This document shows positions 1-9,368 of a DNA stretch of 39,286 bases, piece after piece (the stretch's first letter is position 1; every line of letters begins with the position of its first letter). Source of the DNA: Bacteroidales bacterium (GTDB taxonomy: Bacteria; Bacteroidota; Bacteroidia; Bacteroidales; Bacteroidaceae); assembly GCA_015060885.1 (NCBI GenBank), contig SUXO01000010.1, positions 27,936-67,221 of the forward strand, read 5' to 3'. The position numbers were made by a program, and so were the translations under genes. The notes under the pieces are model-generated. The model was not told the origin of the DNA. It was given only the letters and a program-made list of their open reading frames with translations, and ran no database searches.

Positions 1-2
1 GC

Positions 3-3000
3 CTCACAAGCGTAATTATTCCCAACAGTGTAACAAGCATAGGAAATTATGCGTTCAGGGATTGCACAGGCCTCACAAGCGTAACAATTGGCAACAGTGT
101 AACAAGCATAGGAAATTATGCGTTCTATAATTGCACAGGCCTCACAAGCATTACCATTCCTAACAGCGTGGAAAGCATAGGAGAAAGTGCATTCTATGGT
201 TGCACCGGCCTCACAAGTATTACCATTGGTAACAGCGTAACAAGCATAGGTGGTAGTGCGTTCTATGGTTGCACAGGCCTCAAAAGCGTAATTATTCCCA
301 ACAGTGTAACAAGCATAGGTGGTAGTGCGTTCCGGGGTTGCTCCGGCCTCACAAGCGTATTTATTCCCAACAGCGTAACAAGCATTGGAGATAATGCGTT
401 CCTGGGTTGCACAGGCCTCACAATTGTTACAAACTATTCATCACTAACGTTTACAAAAGGTTCAAGCGATTATGGCTATATTGCCTATTATGCAGACAAA
501 GTGATTAATGCTCCTAACGGTTCTGTTGAAGGCGATTTTGCATTTGATATAATTGATGGTGTAAATACCTTGGTTAAATATATTGGCAATGGCGGTGATG
601 TAGTTTTGCCTGCAACTTACAATGGCGGGAATTATACAATTGGCGCAGATGCGTTCTCTAGTTGCTCCGGCCTCACAAGCGTAACAATTCCCAACAGTGT
701 AACATCGATAGGAGATTATGCGTTCAGTGGTTGCAGCGGCCTCACAAGCATTACTATTCCCAACAGTGTAACAAGCATAGGATATGAAGCGTTCTATGAT
801 TGTGACGGCCTCACAAGCGTTATAATAGGCAACAGTGTAACAAGCATAGGAAATTATGCGTTCTATGATTGTGACGGCCTCACAAGCGTTATAATAGGCA
901 ACAGCGTAACAACAATAGGAGATTATGCGTTCAGGTATTGCTACGGCCTCAAAACTGTTATAAACAATTCATCACTAACGCTTACAAAAGATTCAAAAAA
1001 TTATGGCTATGTTGCCTATTATGCAGACAACGTGATTAAAACTCTTAATGGCTCTATTGAAGGCGATTTTGTATTTGATATAATTGATGGTGTAAATACC
1101 TTGGCTAAATATATTGGCAAAGGCGGTGATATTACCCTGCCTGCAAATTACAATGGCGAGAATTATACAATTGGCGCAGATGCGTTCTCTAAATGCTACA
1201 ACCTCAAAAGCGTAATTATTCCCAACAGCGTAACATCGATAGGAGGCAGTGCGTTCTCTAAATGCTACGACCTCACAAGCATTACAATTCCCAACAGTGT
1301 AACATCGATAGGAGGCGGTGCGTTCCTGGATTGCTCCGGCCTCACAAGCATTACAATTCCCAACAGCGTAACATCGATAGGAGGCAGTGCGTTCCATGGT
1401 TGCACAGGCCTCACAAGCGTAACTATTCCCAACAGTGTAACAAGCATTGGAGATGCTGCGTTCTATGCTTGTGACAGCCTCACAAGCGTAACAATTGGCA
1501 ACAGCGTAACATCGATAGGAGGCCAGGCGTTCTCATTTTGCTCCGGCCTCACAAGCATTACAATTCCCAACAGCGTAACATCGATAGGAGGCGCTGCGTT
1601 CTGGAATTGCACAGGCCTCACAAGCGTTATAATAGGCAACAGTGTAACAAGCATAGGAGATTCTGCGTTCTATCTTTGCACAGGCCTCAAAACTGTTATA
1701 AACTATTCATCACTAACGTTTAAAATAGGTTTAAACAATCATGGCTTTGTTGCCTATTATGCAGACAACGTGATTAAAGCTCCTAACGGTTCTGTTGAAG
1801 GCGATTTTGTATTTGGTATAATTGATGGTGTAAATACCTTGGTTAAATATATTGGCAATGGCGGTGATATTACCCTGCCTGCAAATTACAATGGCGGGAA
1901 TTATACAATTGGCGCATCTGCGTTCATTAATTGTGACAGCCTCACAAGCGTAACTATTCCCAACAGCGTAACATCGATAGGAGGCAGTGCGTTCCAGGGT
2001 TGCAGCGGCCTCACAAGCGTAACTGTTCCAAACAGCGTAACATCGATAGGAGGCAGTGCGTTCCAGGGTTGCTCCGGCCTCACAAGCATTACAATTCCCA
2101 ACAGCGTAACATCGATAGAAAACAGTGCGTTCGATAGTTGCACCGGCCTCACCAGCATTACAATTCCCAACAGCGTAACAAGCATAGGAGGCAGTGCATT
2201 CCAGGGTTGCAGCGGCCTCACAAGCGTAACTATTCCAAACAGCGTAACAAGCATTGAAAATAATGCGTTCCTTAATTGTCCCCTTGAAAAAGTGGAAATA
2301 AATACCAGAACCATCGATTCGTGGTTTAGAGGACATACATCGATAAAAGAAATTATAATTGGCAACAGCGTAACATCGATAGGAGATTATGCGTTCAGGG
2401 ATTGCAGAAACCTCACAAGCATTACAATTCCCAACAGTGTAACATCGATAGGAGGCGGTGCGTTCTCAAATTGCGACAGCCTCACCGCGGTGCATATTAG
2501 CGACCTTTCGGCGTGGTGCAAATTTGATTTTAGTAACGTCGATTCCAATCCATTGTGTCAGGCAAAGAATTTGTATTTAAATGGAGAAAAGATAACCAAT
2601 CTTGTTATTCCAAGTGATATTACAGAAATTAAGGATTATGCGTTCAGGGATTGCACCGGCCTCACCAGCATTGAAATTCCCAACAGCGTAACAACAATAG
2701 GAGATTTTGCGTTCCAGGGTTGCAGCGGCCTCACAAGCGTAACAATTGGCAACAGTGTAATATGGATAGGAAGCTGTGCGTTCGATCGTTGCAGCGGCCT
2801 CACAAGCGTAATTATTCCCGACAGCGTAACATCGATAGGAGATTTTGCGTTCTATAATTGCTCCGGCCTCACAAGCGTTACAATTGGTAACAGTGTAACA
2901 AGCATAGAAGATTGTGCGTTCTATAATTGCACAGGCCTCAAAACTGTTAAAAACTATTCATCACTAACGTTTACAAAAGGTTCAATCAGTTATGGCTATG

Positions 3001-5620
3001 TTGCCTATTATGCAGACAACGTGATTAATGTTCCTAATGGCTCTATTGAAGGAGATTTTGTATTTGATATAATTGATGGTGTAAATACCTTGGTTAAATA
3101 TATTGGCAATGGCGGTGATATTACCCTGCCTGCAAATTACAATGGCGGGAATTATACAATTAGCGCAGATGCGTTCTATGATTGCTACGGCCTCACAAGC
3201 GTAACAATTCCCAACAGCGTAACAAGCATAGGAGATAAAGCGTTCTATAATTGCTCCGGCCTCACAAGCGTAACAATTCCCAACAGTGTAATATGGATAG
3301 GAAGCAGTGCGTTCTATAATTGCTCCGGCCTCACAAGCGTAACAATTCCCAACAGTGTAATATGGATAGGAAGCAGTGCGTTCGATAGTTGCACAGGCCT
3401 CACAAGCGTTATAATTGGTAACAGCGTAACAACAATAGGATATAAAGCGTTCCGGGGTTGCACAGGCCTCAAAAGCGTTGAAATAGGCAACAGTGTAACA
3501 AGCATTGGAATTTATGCGTTCGATAGTTGCACAGGCCTCACAAGCGTTGAAATAGGCAACAGCGTAACAACAATAGGAGATTTTGCGTTCAGGGATTGCA
3601 CAGGCCTCACAAGCGTAACAATACCCAACAGCGTAACAAGCATTAGAGGTGATGCGTTCTATAATTGTGACAGCCTCACCGCGGTGCATATTAGCGACCT
3701 TTCGGCGTGGTGCAAAATTGATTTTAGTAACGTCTATTCCAATCCATTGTATTATGCAAAGAATTTGTATTTAAATGGAGAAAAGATAACCGACCTTGTT
3801 ATCCCAATCGATATTACAGAAATAAAGAATTATACATTCACTGGTTGCACAGGCCTCACAAGCGTTACAATTGGCAACAGTGTAACATCGATAGGAGATT
3901 ATGCGTTCTATAATTGCACAGGCCTCACAAGCGTTACAATTGGCAACAGTGTAACATCGATAGGAGATTATGCGTTCTATAATTGCACAGGCCTCAAAAC
4001 TGTTATAAACTATTCATCACTAACGTTTACAATAGGTTCAAGCGATTATGGCTATGTTGCCTTTTATGCAGACAAGGTGATTAAAGATCCTAACGGTTCT
4101 ATTGAAGGCGATTTTGTATTTGATATAATTGATGGTGTAAATACCTTGGTTGAATATATTGGCAATGGCGGTGATATTACCCTGCCTGCAAATTACAATG
4201 GCGGGAATTATACAATTGGCGCAGATGCGTTCAGGGATTGCACAGGCCTCACAAGCGTAACTATTCCCAACAGTGTAACAAGCATTGGAGATGCTGCGTT
4301 CGTTGGTTGCACCGGCCTCACAAGCGTTACAATTGGCAACAGTGTAACAAGCATAGGAAATGATGCGTTCTATTATTGTGACGGCCTCAAAAGCATCACC
4401 GTTAATAGCGGCAATAGCGTTTATGACAGCCGCGAAGGTTGCAACGCCATTATAGAAACAGCAACAAACACCCTTATTGCAGGCTGCAAAAATACAATTA
4501 TTCCTGGTAGCGTAACAAGCATAGGAGGGTCTGCGTTCTATTATTGTGACGGCCTCAAAAGCATTGAAATTCCAAACAGCGTAACAAGCATAGGAGATAA
4601 AGCGTTCGAAGGTTGCACAGGCCTCACAAGCGTAACTATTCCCAATAGCGTAACGGAAATAGGAAGCAGAGCGTTCCATAGTTGTACAGGCCTCACAAGC
4701 GTTACAATTGGTAACAGTGTAACAAGCATTGGAGATTATGCGTTCTATTATTGTGACGGCCTCAAAACTGTTATAAACTATTCATCACTAACGTTTACAA
4801 TAGGTTCAAGCGATTATGGCTATGTTGCCTATTATGCAGACAAGGTGATTAAAGATCCTAACGGTTCTGTTGAAGGCGATTTTGTATTTGATATAATTGA
4901 TGGTGTAAATACCTTGGTTGAATATATTGGCAATGGCGGTGATATTACCCTGCCTGCAAATTACAATGGCGGGAATTATACAATTGGCGCAGATGCGTTC
5001 AGGGATTGCACAGGCCTCACAAGCGTAATTATTCCCAACAGTGTAACAAGCATAGGAGATAAAGCGTTCTATAATTGCACAGGCCTCACAAGCATTACTA
5101 TTCCCAACAGCGTAACATCGATAGGATCTCAAGCGTTCGTTGGTTGCTCCGGCCTCACAAGCATTACAATTCCCAACAGTGTAACAAGCATAGGAAATGA
5201 TGCGTTCTGGGTTTGCACAGGCCTCACAAGCATCACCGTTAATAGCGGCAATAGCGTTTATGACAGCCGCGAAGGTTGCAACGCCATTATAGAAACAGCA
5301 ACAAATACCCTTATTGCAGGCTGCAAAAATACAATTATTCCTGGTAGCGTAACAAGCATTGGAGATTATGCGTTCTATTATTGTGACGGCCTCACTAGCA
5401 TTGAAATTCCAAACAGCGTAACCAGCATAGGAAATCATGCGTTCAGGGATTGCACAGGCCTCACAAGCGTAACTATTCCCAACAGTGTAACAAGCATTGG
5501 AGATGCTGCGTTCGTTGGTTGCACCGGCCTCACAAGCGTTGAAATAGGCAATAGTGTAACAAGCATAGGAGATTATGCGTTCCTTGGTTGCGGCGGCCTC
5601 ACCGAGATTTATGTAAAAGC
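3..5620 (+). repeat. 69-base tandem LRR_5 repeat array with six longer spacer modules
   Basis: The unit is 69 bases (23 codons), with the near-invariant string GGCCTCACAAGC in most units. Some neighbours are exact copies, for example the two units from about 3850 to 3990. Longer spacer modules of about 219 bases begin near 432, 963, 1701, 2952, 4008 and 4776. A further block (Asn-Ser-Gly-Asn-Ser-Val-Tyr-Asp core) occurs twice, near 4395 and 5230, and another (SAWCKFDFSNV) near 2500 and 3700. The large-scale duplications suggest growth by unequal recombination. Confidence 0.95.
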
Positions 5621-6857
5621 AACAGAAACGCCTATCATTTATAGCAATACGTTCAATCAATACACCGCGACCCTCTATGTTCCCACAGGCACAAAAGCGG
5701 CCTACCAAGCAGCTGATTATTGGAAGGAGTTTACAAATATAATGGAGATGCACTTCGGCATCAAAGGTGATGTCGACGGTGACGGAACAGTGGACGTTGC
5801 CGATGTTACAGCGGTTGTAGGAGTAATACTCAATGGCGAGAAAACCACAGAACAAACATTCGAAGACTGGACTTCGACCAATGCCGGTGTTAGCAGCAGT
5901 ACATCGCAGAACAGCTATACGTTGGAAGCAGCCGAAGGTGGCGTGCTTACTTTCGATTGGAGCGTAAGTAGCGAGAGTAACTTCGATTGGTTGATTATAA
6001 CTATCGACGGCACACAAATTTTAAAGAAGAGCGGTAGCGACACGGGCAGTTACGAGCACACATTCACTACTGCCGGCACCCACACTCTGGTTGCAGAATA
6101 CACCAAAGACGGCAGCGTGAACGACGGTAGCGACCAAGGTGAAATATACAATATTAAATTGAGTGGCAGCGCAAGCAACAAAAACAATTCCACAGCCGAT
6201 GTCGACGGCGACGGAACAGTTGACGTTGCCGACGTTACAAAGATTGTTTCCATAATCCTGGGCACCGACACTGCAAGTGCAGCTCCTGCAAAAGCATCCG
6301 CTACACGCGCAGGTGAGATTAGCACAGTATCGGCCGATGGCGATGGCTCTACACTGCTCATCAACATCAACAACCCCGGCTATCCCTTCTCGGCAATCCA
6401 GTTCGACCTTGAACTCCCCGAAGGCATCGAGGTTGATTTCGACGGCGAGTACTACGCCGTTGACCTCGGCAGCCGTACAAATAGCCGCAGACACTCATAT
6501 CCCGAGTGCGCCATCCAGCCCGACGGTTCACTTCGCTTGGTAATCATCTCAATGAGCAACGCTCTTTACAACGGTACAGAGGGTGACGTTGCAACAGCTA
6601 CCCTCAAAGTGAACGGTGCAGCCGATGGCGACTACCTGTTCACCATCAAGAACGTGGTTCTCTCGGCTCCCGGTTCAAAAGAGAAACTTGCTCCCTACAC
6701 AGGCTGGATTAACGTAACAGGTGGTGTTACAGGCATCAGTGATATAAAAGAGGAGAGAGCAGAAAGCAATGATATTTACGACCTGCAAGGCCGCAAGGTA
6801 ACAGAGCCTGTCAAGGGCGGTATCTACATACAGAACGGCAAAAAGGTTATGTGGTAA
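3..6857 (+). CDS. BspA-like leucine-rich repeat protein with dockerin-like and cohesin-like C-terminal modules (5' partial)
   Basis: The reading frame is open from base 3, so the gene starts upstream of the window; the GTG at 168 is an internal Val codon. Most of the protein is about 23-residue BspA/LRR_5 repeats (core: TSVTIPNSVTSIGDYAF with an NCTGL link), a family of surface-exposed adhesin-type proteins. The array is broken by six copies of an about 73-residue spacer (containing YADNVIK, IDGVNTL and NYTIGADAF). After the array come a dockerin-like segment (DVDGDGTVDVADVT, near base 5769), a beta-sandwich insert, a second dockerin-like segment (near 6198), a cohesin-like stretch (PFSAIQFDLELPEG) and a sorting-type tail (YDLQGRKV, GIYIQNGKKV). 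Export to the surface is inferred from this tail. The last residues look frame-disturbed (see findings). The substrate or partner is unknown. Confidence 0.93.
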   Translation, partial: LTSVIIPNSVTSIGNYAFRDCTGLTSVTIGNSVTSIGNYAFYNCTGLTSITIPNSVESIGESAFYGCTGLTSITIGNSVTSIGGSAFYGCTGLKSVIIPNSVTSIGGSAFRGCSGLTSVFIPNSVTSIGDNAFLGCTGLTIVTNYSSLTFTKGSSDYGYIAYYADKVINAPNGSVEGDFAFDIIDGVNTLVKYIGNGGDVVLPATYNGGNYTIGADAFSSCSGLTSVTIPNSVTSIGDYAFSGCSGLTSITIPNSVTSIGYEAFYDCDGLTSVIIGNSVTSIGNYAFYDCDGLTSVIIGNSVTTIGDYAFRYCYGLKTVINNSSLTLTKDSKNYGYVAYYADNVIKTLNGSIEGDFVFDIIDGVNTLAKYIGKGGDITLPANYNGENYTIGADAFSKCYNLKSVIIPNSVTSIGGSAFSKCYDLTSITIPNSVTSIGGGAFLDCSGLTSITIPNSVTSIGGSAFHGCTGLTSVTIPNSVTSIGDAAFYACDSLTSVTIGNSVTSIGGQAFSFCSGLTSITIPNSVTSIGGAAFWNCTGLTSVIIGNSVTSIGDSAFYLCTGLKTVINYSSLTFKIGLNNHGFVAYYADNVIKAPNGSVEGDFVFGIIDGVNTLVKYIGNGGDITLPANYNGGNYTIGASAFINCDSLTSVTIPNSVTSIGGSAFQGCSGLTSVTVPNSVTSIGGSAFQGCSGLTSITIPNSVTSIENSAFDSCTGLTSITIPNSVTSIGGSAFQGCSGLTSVTIPNSVTSIENNAFLNCPLEKVEINTRTIDSWFRGHTSIKEIIIGNSVTSIGDYAFRDCRNLTSITIPNSVTSIGGGAFSNCDSLTAVHISDLSAWCKFDFSNVDSNPLCQAKNLYLNGEKITNLVIPSDITEIKDYAFRDCTGLTSIEIPNSVTTIGDFAFQGCSGLTSVTIGNSVIWIGSCAFDRCSGLTSVIIPDSVTSIGDFAFYNCSGLTSVTIGNSVTSIEDCAFYNCTGLKTVKNYSSLTFTKGSISYGYVAYYADNVINVPNGSIEGDFVFDIIDGVNTLVKYIGNGGDITLPANYNGGNYTISADAFYDCYGLTSVTIPNSVTSIGDKAFYNCSGLTSVTIPNSVIWIGSSAFYNCSGLTSVTIPNSVIWIGSSAFDSCTGLTSVIIGNSVTTIGYKAFRGCTGLKSVEIGNSVTSIGIYAFDSCTGLTSVEIGNSVTTIGDFAFRDCTGLTSVTIPNSVTSIRGDAFYNCDSLTAVHISDLSAWCKIDFSNVYSNPLYYAKNLYLNGEKITDLVIPIDITEIKNYTFTGCTGLTSVTIGNSVTSIGDYAFYNCTGLTSVTIGNSVTSIGDYAFYNCTGLKTVINYSSLTFTIGSSDYGYVAFYADKVIKDPNGSIEGDFVFDIIDGVNTLVEYIGNGGDITLPANYNGGNYTIGADAFRDCTGLTSVTIPNSVTSIGDAAFVGCTGLTSVTIGNSVTSIGNDAFYYCDGLKSITVNSGNSVYDSREGCNAIIETATNTLIAGCKNTIIPGSVTSIGGSAFYYCDGLKSIEIPNSVTSIGDKAFEGCTGLTSVTIPNSVTEIGSRAFHSCTGLTSVTIGNSVTSIGDYAFYYCDGLKTVINYSSLTFTIGSSDYGYVAYYADKVIKDPNGSVEGDFVFDIIDGVNTLVEYIGNGGDITLPANYNGGNYTIGADAFRDCTGLTSVIIPNSVTSIGDKAFYNCTGLTSITIPNSVTSIGSQAFVGCSGLTSITIPNSVTSIGNDAFWVCTGLTSITVNSGNSVYDSREGCNAIIETATNTLIAGCKNTIIPGSVTSIGDYAFYYCDGLTSIEIPNSVTSIGNHAFRDCTGLTSVTIPNSVTSIGDAAFVGCTGLTSVEIGNSVTSIGDYAFLGCGGLTEIYVKATETPIIYSNTFNQYTATLYVPTGTKAAYQAADYWKEFTNIMEMHFGIKGDVDGDGTVDVADVTAVVGVILNGEKTTEQTFEDWTSTNAGVSSSTSQNSYTLEAAEGGVLTFDWSVSSESNFDWLIITIDGTQILKKSGSDTGSYEHTFTTAGTHTLVAEYTKDGSVNDGSDQGEIYNIKLSGSASNKNNSTADVDGDGTVDVADVTKIVSIILGTDTASAAPAKASATRAGEISTVSADGDGSTLLININNPGYPFSAIQFDLELPEGIEVDFDGEYYAVDLGSRTNSRRHSYPECAIQPDGSLRLVIISMSNALYNGTEGDVATATLKVNGAADGDYLFTIKNVVLSAPGSKEKLAPYTGWINVTGGVTGISDIKEERAESNDIYDLQGRKVTEPVKGGIYIQNGKKVMW

Positions 6858-6934
6858 ACGGCAAGAAGGTGGTTGTAAATGATTAACCCGAAACGTGAAA
6901 AAGTTAATAAAATAAGAAATAGATTTTTCCTTCC

Positions 6935-6967
6935 GCCCCGGGCAGTTCGCTGCCCGGGGCTTTTTTG
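6935..6967 (+). terminator. Rho-independent terminator of the BspA-like gene
   Basis: The perfect 11-base stem GCCCCGGGCAG / CTGCCCGGGGC with a TTCG loop is followed by TTTTTTG. It lies about 80 bases after the stop and just before the 3' end of the convergent SIMPL gene. Confidence 0.93.
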
Positions 6968-6975
6968 TTTACTCT

Positions 6976-7671
6976 CTATCGCAGTGCATAGTCGATGGTG
7001 GTTACCACGCGCACCTTCTTTATTTGCGGGGTGACATCGTCGCTTGTGATGCTGAACTGCCCCTGGTTGGCGTTGCGTATGTCGCCTATGCGGCTTTGCG
7101 AGTCTTCGGCAAATTTCTGTGCTACGGCACGGGCGTTGCGTGTCGCCTCCTCAATCATCACCGGTTTAAGTTCGTTGAGTTTTGTGAATTCAAAGCGTGT
7201 CTGGTATTGGTAGTCGGTGGTTATGGCTATGTTCATTTTCATCAGCTCCACCTGCTTCTGCATAAGTGTGAGTATGTTCTCCACTTGTGACGATATAACG
7301 GTTATGACCGCGTCGGCCTGGTAGCGGTATTTTATTTCGTTGCTGCTGTAATAGTCGGCTTCGCGGTCGCGCACTTTGGGGGCCGATGTTATTATCTCCC
7401 TGTCGCTTATGCCGTTGCTCTTCAAAAAACCTATTATGGCACTGCTGTTGCTCTCCACCTCTTTATATAGCTGTTGCAGGTCATTGTTTACACACTTGTA
7501 AGGGAGGTTCCACACTACGCGGTCGGCCATAACCTCGCGCTCGGCAAGGCCTTTCACGGTTACATAACGGTCGCGGTTGGCAAAATTGTCTATTCCGCCT
7601 TTTATGAACCAGCCCATACCTATGAGCCCTGTCATTATGAGTGCTGCTGCAATAATCTTTGTTCTTTCCAT
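6976..7671 (-). CDS. SIMPL domain (DUF541) protein with an N-terminal membrane anchor
   Basis: A 231-residue protein starting at MERTKII. The frame is open further upstream to 7743, but the extra 24 residues precede the obvious membrane anchor, so the internal Met is preferred. Residues about 5-25 are one hydrophobic segment (signal anchor). The rest resembles the SIMPL/DUF541 family: RYVTVKGLAEREV at the start of the domain, the NARAVAQKFAEDS helix, and a final VRVVTTIDYALR strand. The family is periplasmic or envelope-associated and has no agreed biochemical role. It stands alone on the minus strand, convergent with the BspA-like gene and divergent from aspA. Confidence 0.85.
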   Translation of the reverse strand: MERTKIIAAALIMTGLIGMGWFIKGGIDNFANRDRYVTVKGLAEREVMADRVVWNLPYKCVNNDLQQLYKEVESNSSAIIGFLKSNGISDREIITSAPKVRDREADYYSSNEIKYRYQADAVITVISSQVENILTLMQKQVELMKMNIAITTDYQYQTRFEFTKLNELKPVMIEEATRNARAVAQKFAEDSQSRIGDIRNANQGQFSITSDDVTPQIKKVRVVTTIDYALR

Positions 7672-7776
7672 TGCTCTTTTTTTAAGGATGATTACAGGGA
7701 CTAAAATAGGGGTTTTATTCTCTTTTGTCAAGATATAATGCAATATTTATGTTTTTTTTAAAGAAAAATTCCTTTG

Positions 7777-7810
7777 TTTGCATTAAAAAGATAATAAATC
7801 ACTATCTTCG
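7777..7810 (+). promoter_or_regulatory. Bacteroidota-type promoter for aspA
   Basis: A TTTG at 7777-7780 is followed after 22 bases by TATCTTCG at 7803-7810, matching the TTTG / TAnnTTTG promoter form of Bacteroidota. The gene starts at 7881, giving a leader of about 65 bases. The string CTATCTTCGCG is identical at the nadC and rlmH promoters. Confidence 0.65.
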
Positions 7811-7880
7811 CGCAAAATACACCGGTGCTTTTGGCATTCAGTGTGTTGTTTGGTATTGAAGAAATTTAAATTTTAAGATA

Positions 7881-9299
7881 ATGAAGACACGTCTTGAACA
7901 CGATTCTTTGGGCGAGATTCAGGTCCCTGCCGATGCGTATTATGGAGCTCAGACATTGAGAGCACTGGTTAACTTTAAAGATGTAAGCGGCCTTTCGATA
8001 GGTGAGCACCCTTATTACATAAAGGCTTTGGCTATGGTAAAGTGGGCTGCCGCTCACGCCAATGTGTCGCTTGGCTCGCTCGACGAAACAATTGGTGCAG
8101 CCATTAAAAAGGCTTGCGAGGAGATTATGGAGGGCGCATTGAGCGACCAGTTCCCCATCGACCTCATACAGGGTGGTGCAGGAACATCGACCAATATGAA
8201 CATAAACGAGGTTGTTGCCAACCGTGCGTTGGAGATTATGGGCCACAACAAGGGCGAGTACCAGTATTGCAGCCCCACAGAGCACGTCGACCTCTCACAG
8301 TCGACCAACGATGCCTATCCCACAGCCTTCAAGTTGTGTTTTATTCTGCATAACGAGGACCTTGTGCGCGAATTGCAGCGTCTTATTGCCGTTTTCCGTG
8401 CAAAAGGCAAGGAGTTCGACCACATTATAAAGATGGGCCGTACACAGTTGCAGGATGCGGTGCCTATGACACTTGGCCAGGAGTTCGAAGCATTTGCCGT
8501 TACTCTTGACGAGGAGGTGAGCCGCCTGAACGAGGTTGCCAATCTCTTCTTGGAGGTAAACCTGGGTGCGACAGCCATTGGTACAGGTATCAACACCGTT
8601 CCCGGTTACTCTCACACCGCAGTAGATGCCTTGCGCGTTATTTCGGGCAAGAAGTTCGTGCTTGCAGGCAACCTTGTGGAGGCTACATCGGATGCCGGTT
8701 CATCGGTAATGTACTCGTCGGCATTGAAACGCTTGGCGGTTAAGCTGTCGAAGATTTGTAACGACTTGCGTCTGCTTGCGAGCGGTCCCCGTTGCGGTCT
8801 TAACGAGATTAACCTCCCTGCCGTTGTTCCCGGTTCCAATCTTATGCCCGGCAAGGTGAACCCCGTTATTCCCGAACTTGTGAACCAGATATGTTACAGC
8901 GTAATAGGCAATGACCTCACGGTGACTTTCGCAGCCGAGGCCGGCCAGTTGCAGCTGAATGCGATGGAGCCCATTATTGTCCACTCAATGCTTTCGTCGA
9001 TACGTATGATGCTCAAAGGCTTGACACGTCTGCGCGTGCTTTGTGTCGACGGCATTACTGCCAACGAGGGCCATTGCAAGGAGCTTGTGTTGGGCAGCAT
9101 TGGTATTGCAACCGCCCTTAACCCTGTTATCGGTTTCGAAAATACCGACCGTCTTGCGAAACGTGCCCTCAAAGAGAATTGCAGCATTTACGACCTTGTA
9201 CTCGAAGAGAAACTTATTTCGAAAGAGGAACTCGACGAACTGTTGCGTCCCGAAAAGATGATTTCGCCCCACCTGCTGAAATCAAAAAGACGTTATTGA
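7881..9299 (+). CDS. aspA: Aspartate ammonia-lyase
   Basis: A 472-residue cytosolic enzyme of the aspartase/fumarase superfamily, which converts L-aspartate to fumarate and ammonia and feeds the fumarate branch used by Bacteroidales for anaerobic respiration. Visible motifs are GTSTNMN (101-107), the Ser-Thr-Asn segment SQSTNDAYPT (139-148), TQLQDAVPMTLGQE (188-201) and the superfamily signature GSNLMPGKVN (318-327), whose mobile loop carries the catalytic Ser. Length and motifs fit aspartase; the TQLQDAVPMTLGQE segment is typical of AspA, whereas class II fumarases usually read TH-rather than TQ-L at this site. It has its own promoter and terminator and appears monocistronic. Confidence 0.93.
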   Translation: MKTRLEHDSLGEIQVPADAYYGAQTLRALVNFKDVSGLSIGEHPYYIKALAMVKWAAAHANVSLGSLDETIGAAIKKACEEIMEGALSDQFPIDLIQGGAGTSTNMNINEVVANRALEIMGHNKGEYQYCSPTEHVDLSQSTNDAYPTAFKLCFILHNEDLVRELQRLIAVFRAKGKEFDHIIKMGRTQLQDAVPMTLGQEFEAFAVTLDEEVSRLNEVANLFLEVNLGATAIGTGINTVPGYSHTAVDALRVISGKKFVLAGNLVEATSDAGSSVMYSSALKRLAVKLSKICNDLRLLASGPRCGLNEINLPAVVPGSNLMPGKVNPVIPELVNQICYSVIGNDLTVTFAAEAGQLQLNAMEPIIVHSMLSSIRMMLKGLTRLRVLCVDGITANEGHCKELVLGSIGIATALNPVIGFENTDRLAKRALKENCSIYDLVLEEKLISKEELDELLRPEKMISPHLLKSKRRY

Positions 9300-9322
9300 T
9301 ACTTTTTTACATAATAATAAGA

Positions 9323-9350
9323 CTATGGCCCGCTAGCAGGCGGGCCATAG
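9323..9350 (+). terminator. Terminator-like hairpin after aspA
   Basis: The perfect 11-base stem CTATGGCCCGC / GCGGGCCATAG has the 6-base loop TAGCAG. No long T tract follows, so it may act as a transcript-end or processing hairpin. It ends directly before the ATG at 9351, which supports choosing the later start for the next gene. Confidence 0.7.
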
Positions 9351-9368
9351 ATGTTTAAAGTCTTCCTT

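Noticed and set aside
3-5620. Repeat array considered as a CRISPR array
   Set aside because: The units are contiguous, coding and LRR-like, with no unique spacers between identical repeats and no cas gene nearby.
993-6017. Long antisense reading frames (up to 403 codons) across the BspA-like repeat region
   Set aside because: They are the mirror of the 69-base repeat, which stays open in other frames because its length is a multiple of three. They have low-complexity Cys/Ala-rich translations and no start context.
9351-9368. Upstream ATG of the first beta-helix gene as the true start
   Set aside because: It abuts the aspA hairpin and adds six residues before an otherwise ideal lipoprotein signal.
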